Shown here: positions 35,250 through 44,187 of the stretch, piece by piece | Layout of the letters: each line of letters begins with the position of its first letter | How positions within the stretch are numbered: the first letter of the stretch is position 1 | Assembly: GCA_942491955.1 (NCBI GenBank) | Contig: CALOCV010000008.1 | Span: 11,221-75,220 of the forward strand | Direction of reading: 5' to 3' | From: CALOCV01 sp942491955 | GTDB taxonomy: Bacteria > Chlamydiota > Chlamydiia > Chlamydiales > CALOCV01 | DNA: 64,000 nucleotides | The notes under the pieces: generated by a model | Told to the model about the DNA's origin: nothing | The model's input: only the letters and a program-made list of their open reading frames with translations | The model's database searches: none | Program-made: the position numbers and the translations under genes

Positions 35250-36001
35250 TTACCTTTGATGAGATCGAGTAAGAAGAATACGGCCCCGTAGGCAATTGCC
35301 CCGACACCCAACGCCCATACAATGGCGGGAATCAACCGATTATTTTCATACCACGAGGAGATGCCTGCTGCGATTCCCAAAAGAAGAAAAGAGGCCACAG
35401 GAAGTCCCCACGAGGGGGCGAGCCAAAAAGCTCCGGCCGCACAGAACAGGGCAATGAAAGCGCCCATGGCTGCACCGAAGGCTTGTTGGAGGGGGTGTTC
35501 TTGGACTTCAAGCGAAAGGCCGAGTTCTTCTTCCACCATGACGCGAAGGAGGCGATCTCCATCGGCCATCAACACTTCAATGACATCATCAAGGAGTTTT
35601 CCTTGAAATCCTTTAGCGGCATAGAGGGCTTTGAGTTCTTCTTTTTCTTGTTCTCTGTTGTGTTCGATTTCCCACTTTTCCTCTTCGAGGATGCGATGGA
35701 GTCGCTCAATGCGAGCCCAGCCGAGCCAAGCGCTCCTTCCGGCGCGCCATATGAGCCATCCGAGTCCAAAAACGAGGAGAGATGGAAGTAGTAGAGTGGG
35801 GAAATCCTCGTATCGAATGAGAAATACCCAGAGGAAAAGGACGGCGACGACCGTATCGCGCAAAGCATCCATAGCGGCGGAAAAGGTTCCGGGGAGCTCT
35901 TCACTATGGCTTTCTGAGCGCGCGATGATTCCACGCGCCTGAGCTTCAGCGACATGCCCAACGGCATCTTTTCCTTTGAAATGTTTGGGATTTCTTTCCA
36001 T
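35246..36001 (-). CDS. VIT1/CCC1-like membrane protein
   Basis: 251 aa. Two hydrophobic spans at about 50-90 (AVLFLWVFLIRY, LLLPSLLVFGLGWLIW), a long charged loop, and three more spans at about 165-245. The loop (EEKWEIEHNREQEKEELKAL, then KGFQGKLLDDVIEVL and EEELGL) matches the cytosolic metal-binding helices of the vacuolar-iron-transporter family. A role in iron or manganese movement is inferred from that and from its place directly upstream of the metal ATPase, with a four-base overlap. Same order as CT728-CT727 in C. trachomatis. First gene of the operon. Confidence 0.7.
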   Translation of the reverse strand: MERNPKHFKGKDAVGHVAEAQARGIIARSESHSEELPGTFSAAMDALRDTVVAVLFLWVFLIRYEDFPTLLLPSLLVFGLGWLIWRAGRSAWLGWARIERLHRILEEEKWEIEHNREQEKEELKALYAAKGFQGKLLDDVIEVLMADGDRLLRVMVEEELGLSLEVQEHPLQQAFGAAMGAFIALFCAAGAFWLAPSWGLPVASFLLLGIAAGISSWYENNRLIPAIVWALGVGAIAYGAVFFLLDLIKGK

Positions 36002-36122
36002 TTGACAAAGAGAATACCCGAAAAAAGGTCAATTGTCGAGAAAACGGATACTATAGGGATACAAAAAGCACAGGATTATAAAATTTGTTATAATATAAGA
36101 AAGTAGGTGTTTGAGGTGTACT

Positions 36123-37415
36123 ATGACAAGTCCTGACCCCATCGACCCTGGATTCGTCCCTTTAGGAGGGATCGATCCTCTTTCTTCTGTAGAGAGTGGA
36201 GAATCTGTAGAAAAAAAAACAGCGCCTGCAGAAGGGGGCTCTTCGAGTATTGAAAAGAGCAAAAGTGTCCAAATTCCCGATTTTCTCCTTCTCATGGACA
36301 TTCCCATTCTCTCTCCCCCAACGGCAGAAGGTGACGCCATATCTTTGGCCGATTCCGTCACGAATATCCTGCAAAAAGCGGGATTTGACACTTTTTCTAA
36401 TCAAGACCTCTCTTTATCGATTCAAGCCCTTCTTCGTTTTCAAGCGATGCAGCACGAGGTAGGAGATAAAATTCTCGAGCAATGGGTAGAAAATCTAAAA
36501 GAGATTGACGACGAGATCCGGAAAGTCTTGCAATCGTTTGCTTACCAACAGATCCAAGAAGAAAAAGACCCTGTAAAAAGGGCAGAAGAAAATGAAAAGA
36601 CGCTGGCAATTGCTGCTGTTTCCAGCCATACGGGCCGTGTATTGCAAGCCGTTCATGAAGCGTCGTCCGTGGATCCGACAGGTGCTGCCCTTGCAGTAGG
36701 GGGATTGGCTCTTGTCGCTATCCCGGCTGCTACAGGTCTTTTTGGTATTGAGAGTTCGGTTACTCATGTCGCTGAAGCAACGATGACTCAAGCGGCAAAC
36801 CAGATGGTGCCCATGATTCCAAGCAATATGGCTGCGGAGTTAGGGTTAATTGGAGCTCTTCTCATGACCCCGCTTCTCTATCAAACGAGTTGGAATGGAG
36901 GAGTAGGAGCGATAGGAGAGAAAGGGGCTATGGATCCTTTGATTCAGGCGCAAGCCTTTGCCCGAGAAGTCCTTCAACTTGGTTTGAAAGAGGGTTTTTT
37001 GGGTAATTACATGCACGCTCTTGTCGAAACGCTCCCTGTGGAAGTGACGAAAGGACAACCTCTTTCGCGTGCTGAGATGCTTGCGATGGTACGCCTGCTC
37101 TTAGGGGTCATTGCTTTCGGATGGCTCAATGCTGCTGAACAGGGAACCAAACAGGCCTCCCTTGTTCAACTTGCCGCTATTCTCCGTGGAGAGATGCCCG
37201 TTCCTGAGGATGACCCTCTCAAAAGTTCGCTATTTACGATGATTCATGCACAGATGGCTCTTATCTCCAAAGGGCACCTCGCTCACGTGATTGAAGGCAT
37301 TTTGGCCTATCTCGAAAATGCCTCTCTTCCAAAAAAAGCCTTTCGGCCTAGCGAAATTCTTCGCGATGCGATTCGCAACCTAAGGCGTTATCGCTACGAA
37401 TCTTATGAAGGTTAG
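36123..37415 (+). CDS. Hypothetical protein with hydrophobic centre
   Basis: 430 aa from ATG 36123 (GAGGT six bases upstream). The N-terminal third is polar and acidic, with helices (ILEQWVENLKEIDDEIRKVL). The centre holds two hydrophobic stretches (GAALAVGGLALVAIPAATGL and AAELGLIGALLMTPLLYQ) that could insert into membranes, and the C-terminal part is helical. No signal peptide. The size and a double hydrophobic segment without a signal recall type III secretion translocators, but I see no decisive motif and no translocator or chaperone genes beside it. Divergent from the metal-transport operon across an AT-rich gap. Confidence 0.6.
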   Translation: MTSPDPIDPGFVPLGGIDPLSSVESGESVEKKTAPAEGGSSSIEKSKSVQIPDFLLLMDIPILSPPTAEGDAISLADSVTNILQKAGFDTFSNQDLSLSIQALLRFQAMQHEVGDKILEQWVENLKEIDDEIRKVLQSFAYQQIQEEKDPVKRAEENEKTLAIAAVSSHTGRVLQAVHEASSVDPTGAALAVGGLALVAIPAATGLFGIESSVTHVAEATMTQAANQMVPMIPSNMAAELGLIGALLMTPLLYQTSWNGGVGAIGEKGAMDPLIQAQAFAREVLQLGLKEGFLGNYMHALVETLPVEVTKGQPLSRAEMLAMVRLLLGVIAFGWLNAAEQGTKQASLVQLAAILRGEMPVPEDDPLKSSLFTMIHAQMALISKGHLAHVIEGILAYLENASLPKKAFRPSEILRDAIRNLRRYRYESYEG

Positions 37416-37530
37416 CAAGAAAGGACAAAAAAAGTTGTTGCCACGGTCTTTTTCTTCAAAAAAGATTTAACATAAATTTTATTTTAAGTTATGTCTGAGA
37501 GAAAATCAATCCATTCTTTGAGGAGGAACC

Positions 37531-38679
37531 ATGACCGTTATCCAAGGACAGATCCTTTCCGGTGGAAAAGTCACCGCCGATCCTATTCGCGATTATAAGA
37601 ACCATGTCATTAGTCGCGGCAGAGCCGTCAGCCGACGGTTTGAACTTTGTCCAGGCTCTGATATGGCAAACCACCTAGCCATTGCTATGAAAAAATTCAG
37701 TGTTTCTGAACCCAAACTCAGTGCGTTGGAAAAACGCTACTATGTCGTTGTAAAAACCGAAATTTTGACGGAAGCAAAAAAAGGGGGAGGCCTTAAAGTG
37801 AAGCAAGGAGGCCATGCTGTTCTCAATATCAACAGCTTAAAAAAACGCCTTGGCATCTCCGACAAAGAATTTAAAGAGGCACAAAATAAGGTCAATAAAG
37901 GCACGGACAATCAGGCGATCAATAAACTCGTAAAAGCAAAAACTCAAGAGAGGATAAAAGAACAAAAATTTCTTTTTAAACAACTTTCTGATTTAACTAA
38001 TCCTCCAATACGCAAAAAGGAAGATGCTCTCAAAATCCATGGAAAAACAAAAAATTTATTAAAAGATTTAGAAAATGAATCATCAATTAACTCTCATGCA
38101 AAGTACAGACAAAAAAAACTTCTTCAAACAATTTTACATCACTCTTCAAGTGCGCAGAATTGGGATGAACTGCAACGAAGAAAATTTCGTGATAAATTCA
38201 ATCAATTCGTAAAATTTCATGTGGGAACAGAAATATGGCATGATACGCAATTGAAACCAAAATTAGCATCCTTACTTGAATCAAAGATGTATGTTGGTGA
38301 GACTCAAAGGCAACAACGCAAACGTGCTGCTACACGCAAACCTTATCTTACCAGACAACAAGCTGAACGAATCGTAAACACAAACATAAATAATCTTCTT
38401 CAAAATTTAGGAAATTATCCCCTGCCTATTGTTCCACATGAAATAGAACACGTTATCAACCATTTAAAAGAAAACAAAAACTTCCTGATTAAGGAAAAGA
38501 AAAAGGAAACATTATCTCATTTGATTAAGGATTTGGATAATCTTCTAGACAAATTAACATGGACAAACAGTCAAACCCAACAATTTTATAAAAAAAATCC
38601 CCCCGCAAAAAAGATTAATGCCTATTATACTAACTTGCGATTAGCAATGAATGACTTAAGAAAAAAATTCAATAAATAA
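37531..38679 (+). CDS. Hypothetical lysine-rich protein
   Basis: 382 aa with an excellent ribosome site (GAGGAGG, six bases before ATG). The first 130 residues are mixed; from about residue 130 the protein is very rich in Lys, Asn, Gln and Leu and the DNA becomes clearly AT-rich (KAKTQERIKEQKFLFKQ, ENKNFLIKEKKKE). Mostly helical by appearance; no signal peptide, membrane span or known domain. The composition change inside the gene suggests a different origin for the 3' two thirds. A secreted host-directed protein is one possibility. Confidence 0.55.
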   Translation: MTVIQGQILSGGKVTADPIRDYKNHVISRGRAVSRRFELCPGSDMANHLAIAMKKFSVSEPKLSALEKRYYVVVKTEILTEAKKGGGLKVKQGGHAVLNINSLKKRLGISDKEFKEAQNKVNKGTDNQAINKLVKAKTQERIKEQKFLFKQLSDLTNPPIRKKEDALKIHGKTKNLLKDLENESSINSHAKYRQKKLLQTILHHSSSAQNWDELQRRKFRDKFNQFVKFHVGTEIWHDTQLKPKLASLLESKMYVGETQRQQRKRAATRKPYLTRQQAERIVNTNINNLLQNLGNYPLPIVPHEIEHVINHLKENKNFLIKEKKKETLSHLIKDLDNLLDKLTWTNSQTQQFYKKNPPAKKINAYYTNLRLAMNDLRKKFNK

Positions 38680-38737
38680 TTTAATAGATTGGAGAAAGTT
38701 TTTTGACAGTTGCATAATGGTCTGATAAACTTGCGTT

Positions 38738-39724
38738 GTGTCACGACACATTTTCATTACAGGAGCTTCAGGATTCATCGGATACCACCTCGCTTGCGCT
38801 TTGCACGAGCGGGGTGATTCTGTTTGTGGTTATGACAATTTTAACGATTACTATTCTCCTCAATTCAAGCACAAAAGGGCCGATAGACTTAAAGCACTGG
38901 GCATCCCCATCATTGAAGGCGATCTTGCGGATAGCGCCCTTTTAGCCAAAGCGGTCGACCAACACCGAACGACCCATTTTGTGCATCTAGCAGCTCAAGC
39001 CGGTGTCCGTTATTCGTTACAAGCCCCTGAAAAATACATCGATACCAACATTCACGGTTTTTTCCAGGTTGTTGAGCTTTTGCGCCAAAGACCCCACATT
39101 CCCCTCATCTACGCCTCTTCCTCTTCTGTTTATGGTTCCAATAAAAAAATCCCGTTTGCCATTGAAGATTCTACCGACTATCCCGAAAGTCTTTACGGAG
39201 CGACAAAAAAAGCCAACGAAATCCTCGGCTACGCCTACCACCAGATGTACGGCATCCCGATGACAGGACTCCGCTTCTTTACTGTCTACGGCCCATGGGG
39301 TCGACCCGACATGGCCTATTGGACATTCACCGATGCCATTATCCATGGAAAAACCATCGATATCTACAACCAAGGAAACATGCAGCGCGACTTTACCTAT
39401 ATCAACGACATCATCCAAGGAACGATCGCCGCCATCGATCGCGTAAAAGGGTATCATCTCTATAACTTAGGCAATCACTCGCCTGTCTCCCTTCTCGATT
39501 TCATTTCCATTCTCGAAAAACTTCTCAATAAAACGGTCAAAAAACGCTTTCTCCCTATGCAAAAGGGAGATGTCCCCACCACTTTTGCCGATATCGCCTC
39601 AAGTCAAAGGGAACTTGGCTTTTTTCCAACCACTTCCTTGGAAGAGGGACTTTCCCATTTCGTCGCTTGGTTCGAGCAAGAGATGCAACAAAATCCGTTT
39701 TCTCAAAAAAACTTAATTGTATAA
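38738..39724 (+). CDS. NAD-dependent sugar-nucleotide epimerase (UDP-glucuronate 4-epimerase-like)
   Basis: 328 aa, starting at GTG 38738 (the frame opens there with SRHIFITGASGFIG). Extended short-chain dehydrogenase: NAD loop GASGFIGYHL, GYDNFNDYY, SSSSVYG and the catalytic YGATKKANE. The RFFTVYGPWGRPDMA block is characteristic of the UDP-glucuronate/UDP-galacturonate epimerase group. Probable role is making a sugar donor for cell-surface glycans. It is a lone plus-strand gene; neighbours give no further hint. Confidence 0.85.
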   Translation: MSRHIFITGASGFIGYHLACALHERGDSVCGYDNFNDYYSPQFKHKRADRLKALGIPIIEGDLADSALLAKAVDQHRTTHFVHLAAQAGVRYSLQAPEKYIDTNIHGFFQVVELLRQRPHIPLIYASSSSVYGSNKKIPFAIEDSTDYPESLYGATKKANEILGYAYHQMYGIPMTGLRFFTVYGPWGRPDMAYWTFTDAIIHGKTIDIYNQGNMQRDFTYINDIIQGTIAAIDRVKGYHLYNLGNHSPVSLLDFISILEKLLNKTVKKRFLPMQKGDVPTTFADIASSQRELGFFPTTSLEEGLSHFVAWFEQEMQQNPFSQKNLIV

Positions 39725-39858
39725 AAGGCGGCCATATGGGACAATGCTTCTTGGCCCCTCTTTGTAAGTGCATCTTTTGATTCGTCGATAAGATTTCGCA
39801 AAAGGTGGCAGAATGGAAAACAGAGGTTTTGAAGAAACCTCAATATACGGAGAAAAAA

Positions 39859-40245
39859 ATGAAACTTTTTGTAGGAAACTTATCGTACGACACGACGGAA
39901 GAAGATTTACAGGAGGCTTTTGCCTCCCACGGGAATGTCGTTAGCGCCAAGATCATCACCGATCGCTACACAGGTCAATCCAAAGGATTTGCCTTTGTTG
40001 AAATGGAATCGCGTGAAGAAGGCTCCGCTGCACAAGAGGCCCTTGACGGAACAGAACTCCATGGACGCTCTATTATCGTCAATGAAGCACGTCCCCAAGA
40101 GCAACGCAAACCTTCCTCCGGCGGCCCACGCCGTAGTGGACCTGGTGGCAGTGGCGGCGGTGGCGGTGGCGGTTACCGCAGCGGCGGTGATCGTGGTGGA
40201 AATGGACGCCCTCGCCAAGAGAGCGACCGTTTTCGTCGTCGATAG
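39859..40245 (+). CDS. RRM-domain RNA-binding protein with glycine-rich tail
   Basis: 128 aa from ATG 39859 (MKLFVGNLSYDTTEEDLQEA), with CGGAG upstream. One RRM of about 80 aa with RNP2 LFVGNL and RNP1 KGFAFVEM, followed by a Gly/Arg/Ser-rich tail (GGSGGGGGGGYRSGGDRGG). This is the layout of cyanobacterial-type Rbp proteins, usually RNA chaperones. Acts in the cytosol on RNA. A clean terminator follows, so it is monocistronic. Confidence 0.92.
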   Translation: MKLFVGNLSYDTTEEDLQEAFASHGNVVSAKIITDRYTGQSKGFAFVEMESREEGSAAQEALDGTELHGRSIIVNEARPQEQRKPSSGGPRRSGPGGSGGGGGGGYRSGGDRGGNGRPRQESDRFRRR

Positions 40246-40256
40246 GCTATACGAAT

Positions 40257-40292
40257 CTAAAGTGCAAAGGCTCCGCCTTTGCACTTTTTACT
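40257..40292 (+). terminator. Rho-independent terminator of the RRM gene
   Basis: AAAGTGCAAAGGC-TCC-GCCTTTGCACTTT followed by TTACTTTTT. A 13-bp stem, 3-base loop and T tract. Confidence 0.9.
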
Positions 40293-40304
40293 TTTTAAGA
40301 AGTG

Positions 40305-40360
40305 GGGTCAGGCCTGACATTCGGACATTTGTGCCAAATGTCCGATGTCAGGCCTGACCC
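40305..40360. repeat. 56-bp palindromic repeat, copy 1
   Basis: GGGTCAGGCCTGACATTCGG..., loop TGC, and the mirrored arm ending TCAGGCCTGACCC. Each arm contains the self-complementary TCAGGCCTGA. A second copy is at 55685-55740. It lies between the RRM terminator and the lipoprotein gene. Confidence 0.85.
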
Positions 40361-40451
40361 TAATTTAGCCCAAAAAATCTGAACGCCCACCCACCCACGC
40401 GAAGCAAGGAGCCCAAGCCTCCTCTGTACACAACCATTCGGAGAATGATAG

Positions 40452-41165
40452 ATGAAACGTTGTATTCTCTTACTTTGTCTTTTGCTCGTTACAGGATGCA
40501 CTCTCCGAAAAAAATATTCAGGAGATTGGGAGCAAAAAATTGATTCTCCTGAGATGACCTATCTCATGATGAACTATGCCGAAGCCATGAAGATCAAGTA
40601 TGAAATGACTTTAGAAGATTCTAAAGTTTGTTACGATGATCGCATCGAAACCGTCTATGCCCGTTTCCAAAGTCCGCTGATTGTTGACATGTGCGAAGCA
40701 CGCAAAATCTTTGTCGATATGATCGAGGAGTTTTTAGATCGCCTCAATCACCATGCACTTCTCGGTTTTGAACTCGATCACCGTTTTACTGCTGATGACT
40801 TGGAGTTTACCATTCAATTTGATAGCTTCTTTACGGAATATGTCGATCCTTTGGAAGTCGCTGTCATCTGTCTCCGAAGTGGCACCGTTTCCTATTTCGC
40901 TGGCAATATCAAAAACTTCCATGCCGACTGGTCAGCACAGAGGATTGAACCTTATTTTAAAAGCTTGGAGATTGTTCAAGCACAATACGCCGCTGAACAA
41001 TACTACGCCGACGAACTATCTGCTGAACCCGAAATGCAACCCCATCCATTCATTTTTGGAAAAAAAATACCCATCTCTAAAAATGGAAAAAATAGCGATA
41101 ATGGATTGATTCGCAAGACAAAAGAGTTGTTGCGCGAACAAGGTCATGTCGAAATTCCCCTTTGA
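40452..41165 (+). CDS. Putative lipoprotein
   Basis: 237 aa. N-terminus MKRCILLLCLLLVTGCTLRKK is a lipoprotein signal with lipobox LVTGC, so the mature protein is anchored through Cys 16. The rest is acidic, without membrane spans; segments such as CEARKIFVDMIEEFLDRLNHH and PLEVAVICLRSGTVSYF suggest a compact fold, but I recognise no family. The gene ends five bases before the argS start, so the two are co-transcribed; a functional link is not evident. Confidence 0.75.
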   Translation: MKRCILLLCLLLVTGCTLRKKYSGDWEQKIDSPEMTYLMMNYAEAMKIKYEMTLEDSKVCYDDRIETVYARFQSPLIVDMCEARKIFVDMIEEFLDRLNHHALLGFELDHRFTADDLEFTIQFDSFFTEYVDPLEVAVICLRSGTVSYFAGNIKNFHADWSAQRIEPYFKSLEIVQAQYAAEQYYADELSAEPEMQPHPFIFGKKIPISKNGKNSDNGLIRKTKELLREQGHVEIPL

Positions 41166-41170
41166 TACCA

Positions 41171-42913
41171 ATGGAAACATTGCTCGATACTCTCACCTCC
41201 CTGTTTTCGAAAGCCACTCAAAAAGCCTTCCCAAACGCCCTCGATCTCTTCCAAAAAGAACCGATCGTCATCACACAAAGTACTCAATCACAGTTTGGCC
41301 ATTACCAAATGAACGCGGCAATGCGTTGGGCTAAGCCTTTGCAACAGCCACCACGTGCTATCGCCGAAGCCATTGTTGCGCAAATAGACAAAAACAATGT
41401 CATCGCCCTTACCGAAATCGCAGGTCCTGGCTTCATCAATGTTACTGTTGCCCCTTCATACCTCGAACAGTTTGTTACGGAAATGGGAAAAAGTTCCCAT
41501 TTGGGCATGGAACAAACGTCTGCAAAGAATCGAATCATCATCGATTTCTCTTCCCCCAATATCGCAAAAGAAATGCACGTCGGCCATCTGCGAAGCACTA
41601 TCATCGGCGACTCCCTAGCACGCCTCTTCGAATTCCTTGGCCACGATGTCATCCGCATCAACCATATCGGCGACTGGGGCACAGCCTTCGGTATGCTCAT
41701 CGCCTACCTTAAAGAAAACGAACCCCGTGTCCTTACAGGAGAAAAAAAAACCAATCTGACCCATCTTGTCCAATGGTACAAAGAATCAAAGAAAAAATTC
41801 GATGAAGACCCCGTCTTTAAAAAAACCTCTCAACATGAGGTCGTTGCCCTCCAAAGTGGCGACCCCACCGCTCGCAAAGCATGGGAAATCATCTGTGAAA
41901 TTTCAAGAAAAGCCTACCAAGAAATCTACGACCTCCTAGATATCCATATCATCGAACGAGGAGAATCGTTCTATAACCCCTACCTCAATGAAATCATTGA
42001 TGATTTCAATAAAAAAGGTTTGCTAAAAGAATCCGAAGGAGCCAAATGCCTCTTCCTCCCCGGCTTCACCAACAGAGAGGGAAACCCCCTCCCCCTCATC
42101 CTCCAAAAATCTGACGGCGGCTTCAACTACGCCACAACCGATATGGCAACCATACGCCATCGAATCCAAGAAGAAAAAGCCAATCACCTCATCTATGTCA
42201 CCGATGCAGGACAGGCAACCCACTTTGCCATGATCTTCGCAGCAGCAGAAACCGCAGGCTACCTCGATCACAAAAAAATACAAGTCAATCATGTCCCCTT
42301 CGGCCTCGTCCTCGGCCCCGATGGTAAAAAATTCCGCACCCGCTCCGGAGAAACCGAACGCCTCCTAGACCTACTCACCACCGCTATCAATAAAGCCGAA
42401 ACCATCCTTCAAGAAAAAAATCCCTCCCTCTCGCCAAAAGAACGCCACTCCATAGCCCACGCCATCGGCCTCGGTGCCATCAAATATGCCGACCTCTCCT
42501 GCCACCGCGTCAGCGACTATACCTTCAGCTACGAAAGAATGCTCCGCTTCGAAGGAAATACCGCAGCCTTCCTCCTATACGCCTACGTCCGCGTCGCAGG
42601 AATCCAACGAAAAATCGGCCACGCCCCCAAACCAGAAACACCTCTCTCCCTTCAACACCCCTCCGAACAAACCCTCGCCCTCACCCTCGCCCAATTCGGC
42701 GAAGCAATCCAACAAACTTCCCGAGAACTCCTCCCCAACCGCCTCACCGACTACCTCTACCACCTCGCCGAAGCCTTCCACGCCTTCTACCGCGACTGCC
42801 CCGTCGAAGGATCCCCAGAACAAGAAAGCCGCCTCCTCCTCTCCACCATCACCGCCCGTACCCTAAAACAAGGCCTCTATATCCTCGGCCTCACTACCGT
42901 CGAACGAATGTAA
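41171..42913 (+). CDS. argS: Arginyl-tRNA synthetase
   Basis: 580 aa from ATG 41171. N-terminal Add-1 domain, then the class I HIGH-type site in FSSPNIAKEMHVGHLRSTII. The KMSKS-equivalent is the degenerate GKKFRTRSGET usual for ArgRS, and a C-terminal DALR anticodon-binding domain follows (YAYVRVAGIQRKIG onward). Charges tRNA-Arg. Length is normal. A hairpin cassette begins about five bases after the stop codon. Confidence 0.96.
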   Translation: METLLDTLTSLFSKATQKAFPNALDLFQKEPIVITQSTQSQFGHYQMNAAMRWAKPLQQPPRAIAEAIVAQIDKNNVIALTEIAGPGFINVTVAPSYLEQFVTEMGKSSHLGMEQTSAKNRIIIDFSSPNIAKEMHVGHLRSTIIGDSLARLFEFLGHDVIRINHIGDWGTAFGMLIAYLKENEPRVLTGEKKTNLTHLVQWYKESKKKFDEDPVFKKTSQHEVVALQSGDPTARKAWEIICEISRKAYQEIYDLLDIHIIERGESFYNPYLNEIIDDFNKKGLLKESEGAKCLFLPGFTNREGNPLPLILQKSDGGFNYATTDMATIRHRIQEEKANHLIYVTDAGQATHFAMIFAAAETAGYLDHKKIQVNHVPFGLVLGPDGKKFRTRSGETERLLDLLTTAINKAETILQEKNPSLSPKERHSIAHAIGLGAIKYADLSCHRVSDYTFSYERMLRFEGNTAAFLLYAYVRVAGIQRKIGHAPKPETPLSLQHPSEQTLALTLAQFGEAIQQTSRELLPNRLTDYLYHLAEAFHAFYRDCPVEGSPEQESRLLLSTITARTLKQGLYILGLTTVERM

Positions 42914-42917
42914 TTTT

Positions 42918-43038
42918 TTTGGGGGGACCAGTCCCCCCAATCCCCCCTGCTGGGGCCAAAGGCCCCAGACCCCACGGCTGCTTCGCAGCCTTTCACTTAA
43001 CGCCATCATCGCACGAACGTGCCGTTCGCGCGATAATA
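42918..43038. repeat. Hairpin cassette behind argS
   Basis: GGGGGGAC-CA-GTCCCCCC, CTGGGGCC-AAA-GGCCCCAG, GGCTGC-TTC-GCAGCC and ATCGCACGAAC..GTTCGCGCGAT, in the same order and orientation relative to the upstream gene as behind the aminopeptidase and pgsA-like genes. Confidence 0.85.
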
Positions 43039-43100
43039 TCAATGACGAAAAACTCACAAATTGGATTCAAAATTTTGTTATCAAAACGAACTCGAAATGA

Positions 43101-43448
43101 TATCATTTAGTTGGTGGGGTATTTAATGAAACACATCTCACCTCTGACGCGCAAAAAATCCTCAAAAAAGATTCTCATTGGATATTGCCTCCACTTTGGC
43201 AAGAAGAATATGCCAATGAAATCATCAAACATCTTCTCTATACAAAACAGGAATTAGAAGATTGCGAAATCATCGTAGAAATCCGTAAAGCTTTAGCTAT
43301 ATCTTTGAAATACAAAATCAGTGTTTACGATGCACATTTTGTCTCCTTAGCCATAGATTACGATGCCATTGTCCTATCAGAGGATAAGGAAATACTAAAA
43401 AAATGTCCTGAATTCGCTCTCAACTTTAACGACTTCATCAAAGCATAA
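43101..43448 (+). pseudogene. VapC-like PIN-domain toxin remnant
   Basis: The frame is open from 43101 (YHLVGGVFNETHLTSDAQKI, followed by LKKDSHWILPPLWQEEYANE) but has no start codon before 43185. PIN-domain landmarks are visible: PPLWQEE, SVYDAHFVSLA (usual S.YDA.YVALA) and IVLSEDKEILKKCPEF (T.D..L). The N-terminal strand with the first catalytic Asp is missing and the middle is shorter than normal. No antitoxin gene is adjacent. Probably a decayed toxin-antitoxin remnant. Overlaps the convergent membrane gene by 91 bases. Confidence 0.65.
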
Positions 43449-43903
43449 AACATCGCTATATATGCAAAATCACCCAAGAATTGGTTTTGTAAAAAGGGAA
43501 GGGCATTGAGATAACATATCCCTAAACCATACAATGTCTTGGGATACAACGAACAAACGGCCCATACACCAAAATTGGTTATCAGAAAGAACAGAATAGA
43601 AGAAAATACACCTAGCATCCATAACCGCCCGAAAGAAGAAGGGTGGACAATTCTTCCCATCATCACGACAAGCGCTAAACTTAAATAAACAAAAGGCAAC
43701 GTCGCATGAAACCCTATAACCATATCACTCAAAAACAGAGTACCCAACACCACCGCCAATGCCGTCCACATACCGCCTAAAGAATACGTACTGAACAACG
43801 CTATGGCATTCATCGCCGTACAATTCGACAGATGAGGCAATAACCGACTGGCTACTCCTAACATAATCGCCGCAATAATGAGAAAAAAACGCGAATGCTT
43901 CAT
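43358..43903 (-). CDS. DUF6580-like integral membrane protein
   Basis: 181 aa from ATG 43903 (MKHSRFFLIIAAIML; AGGGGTG upstream). Five or six hydrophobic segments; the start (IMLGVASRLLPHLSNCTAMNA and the following IALFSTYSLGG) matches the RLLPH..N..P..A.ALF pattern of this family. Substrate unknown; the family resembles ECF-type substrate-binding membrane components, which is speculation. The last 25 or so residues are read antisense to the PIN remnant and look unrelated to the family, so the original C-terminus may have been replaced. Confidence 0.7.
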   Translation of the reverse strand: MKHSRFFLIIAAIMLGVASRLLPHLSNCTAMNAIALFSTYSLGGMWTALAVVLGTLFLSDMVIGFHATLPFVYLSLALVVMMGRIVHPSSFGRLWMLGVFSSILFFLITNFGVWAVCSLYPKTLYGLGICYLNALPFLQNQFLGDFAYIAMFYALMKSLKLRANSGHFFSISLSSDRTMAS

Positions 43904-44016
43904 ATCACCCCTAAAAAGACGGCAAAAGGATAAAATATTCTCCAACGAAAATCTACCCTTTTTACAACGAAATCAGGCAAACTTGGTACACCCATCATAC
44001 GCTTTGCCTGTTTCAA

Positions 44017-44059
44017 ACAAAACGAGAGTAGTCATAGAATTGGGCTCCCCTTGACAGGT
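44017..44059. repeat. 43-bp direct repeat, left copy
   Basis: ACAAAACGAGAGTAGTCATA, then GAATTGGGCTCCCCTTGACA and GGT. The identical sequence with one change lies at 46506-46548. The pair encloses the first secreted-protein/outer-membrane-protein copy. Here it runs directly into a truncated family-2 repeat. Confidence 0.85.
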
Positions 44060-44173
44060 GACGATCGTTCGTGTGGAAGCCGAAGCAAACGGAGTTCAGT
44101 TGGCGAGGCTGAACGCGGACGATCGTCGAATCAGATGCCATGAGATGCAATTTTAGCCAATTGATGACACGCC
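44060..44173. mobile_element. Family-2 repeat, right part (left end lost)
   Basis: Starts at GACGATCGTTCGTGTGGAAG and ends CCAATTGATGACACGCC. Identical over most of its length to the right part of 47931-48091. Stands immediately behind the outer-membrane-like gene, as in the second copy. Confidence 0.8.
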
Positions 44174-44187
44174 CTAATCGAACTCCT

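Noticed and set aside
38703..38728. TTGACA...TGATAA promoter before the epimerase
   Set aside because: Spacer is only 14 bases, too short for a usual sigma-70 promoter.
42474..42866. 130-aa ORF within argS
   Set aside because: Pro/Ser/Thr-rich shifted frame of argS.
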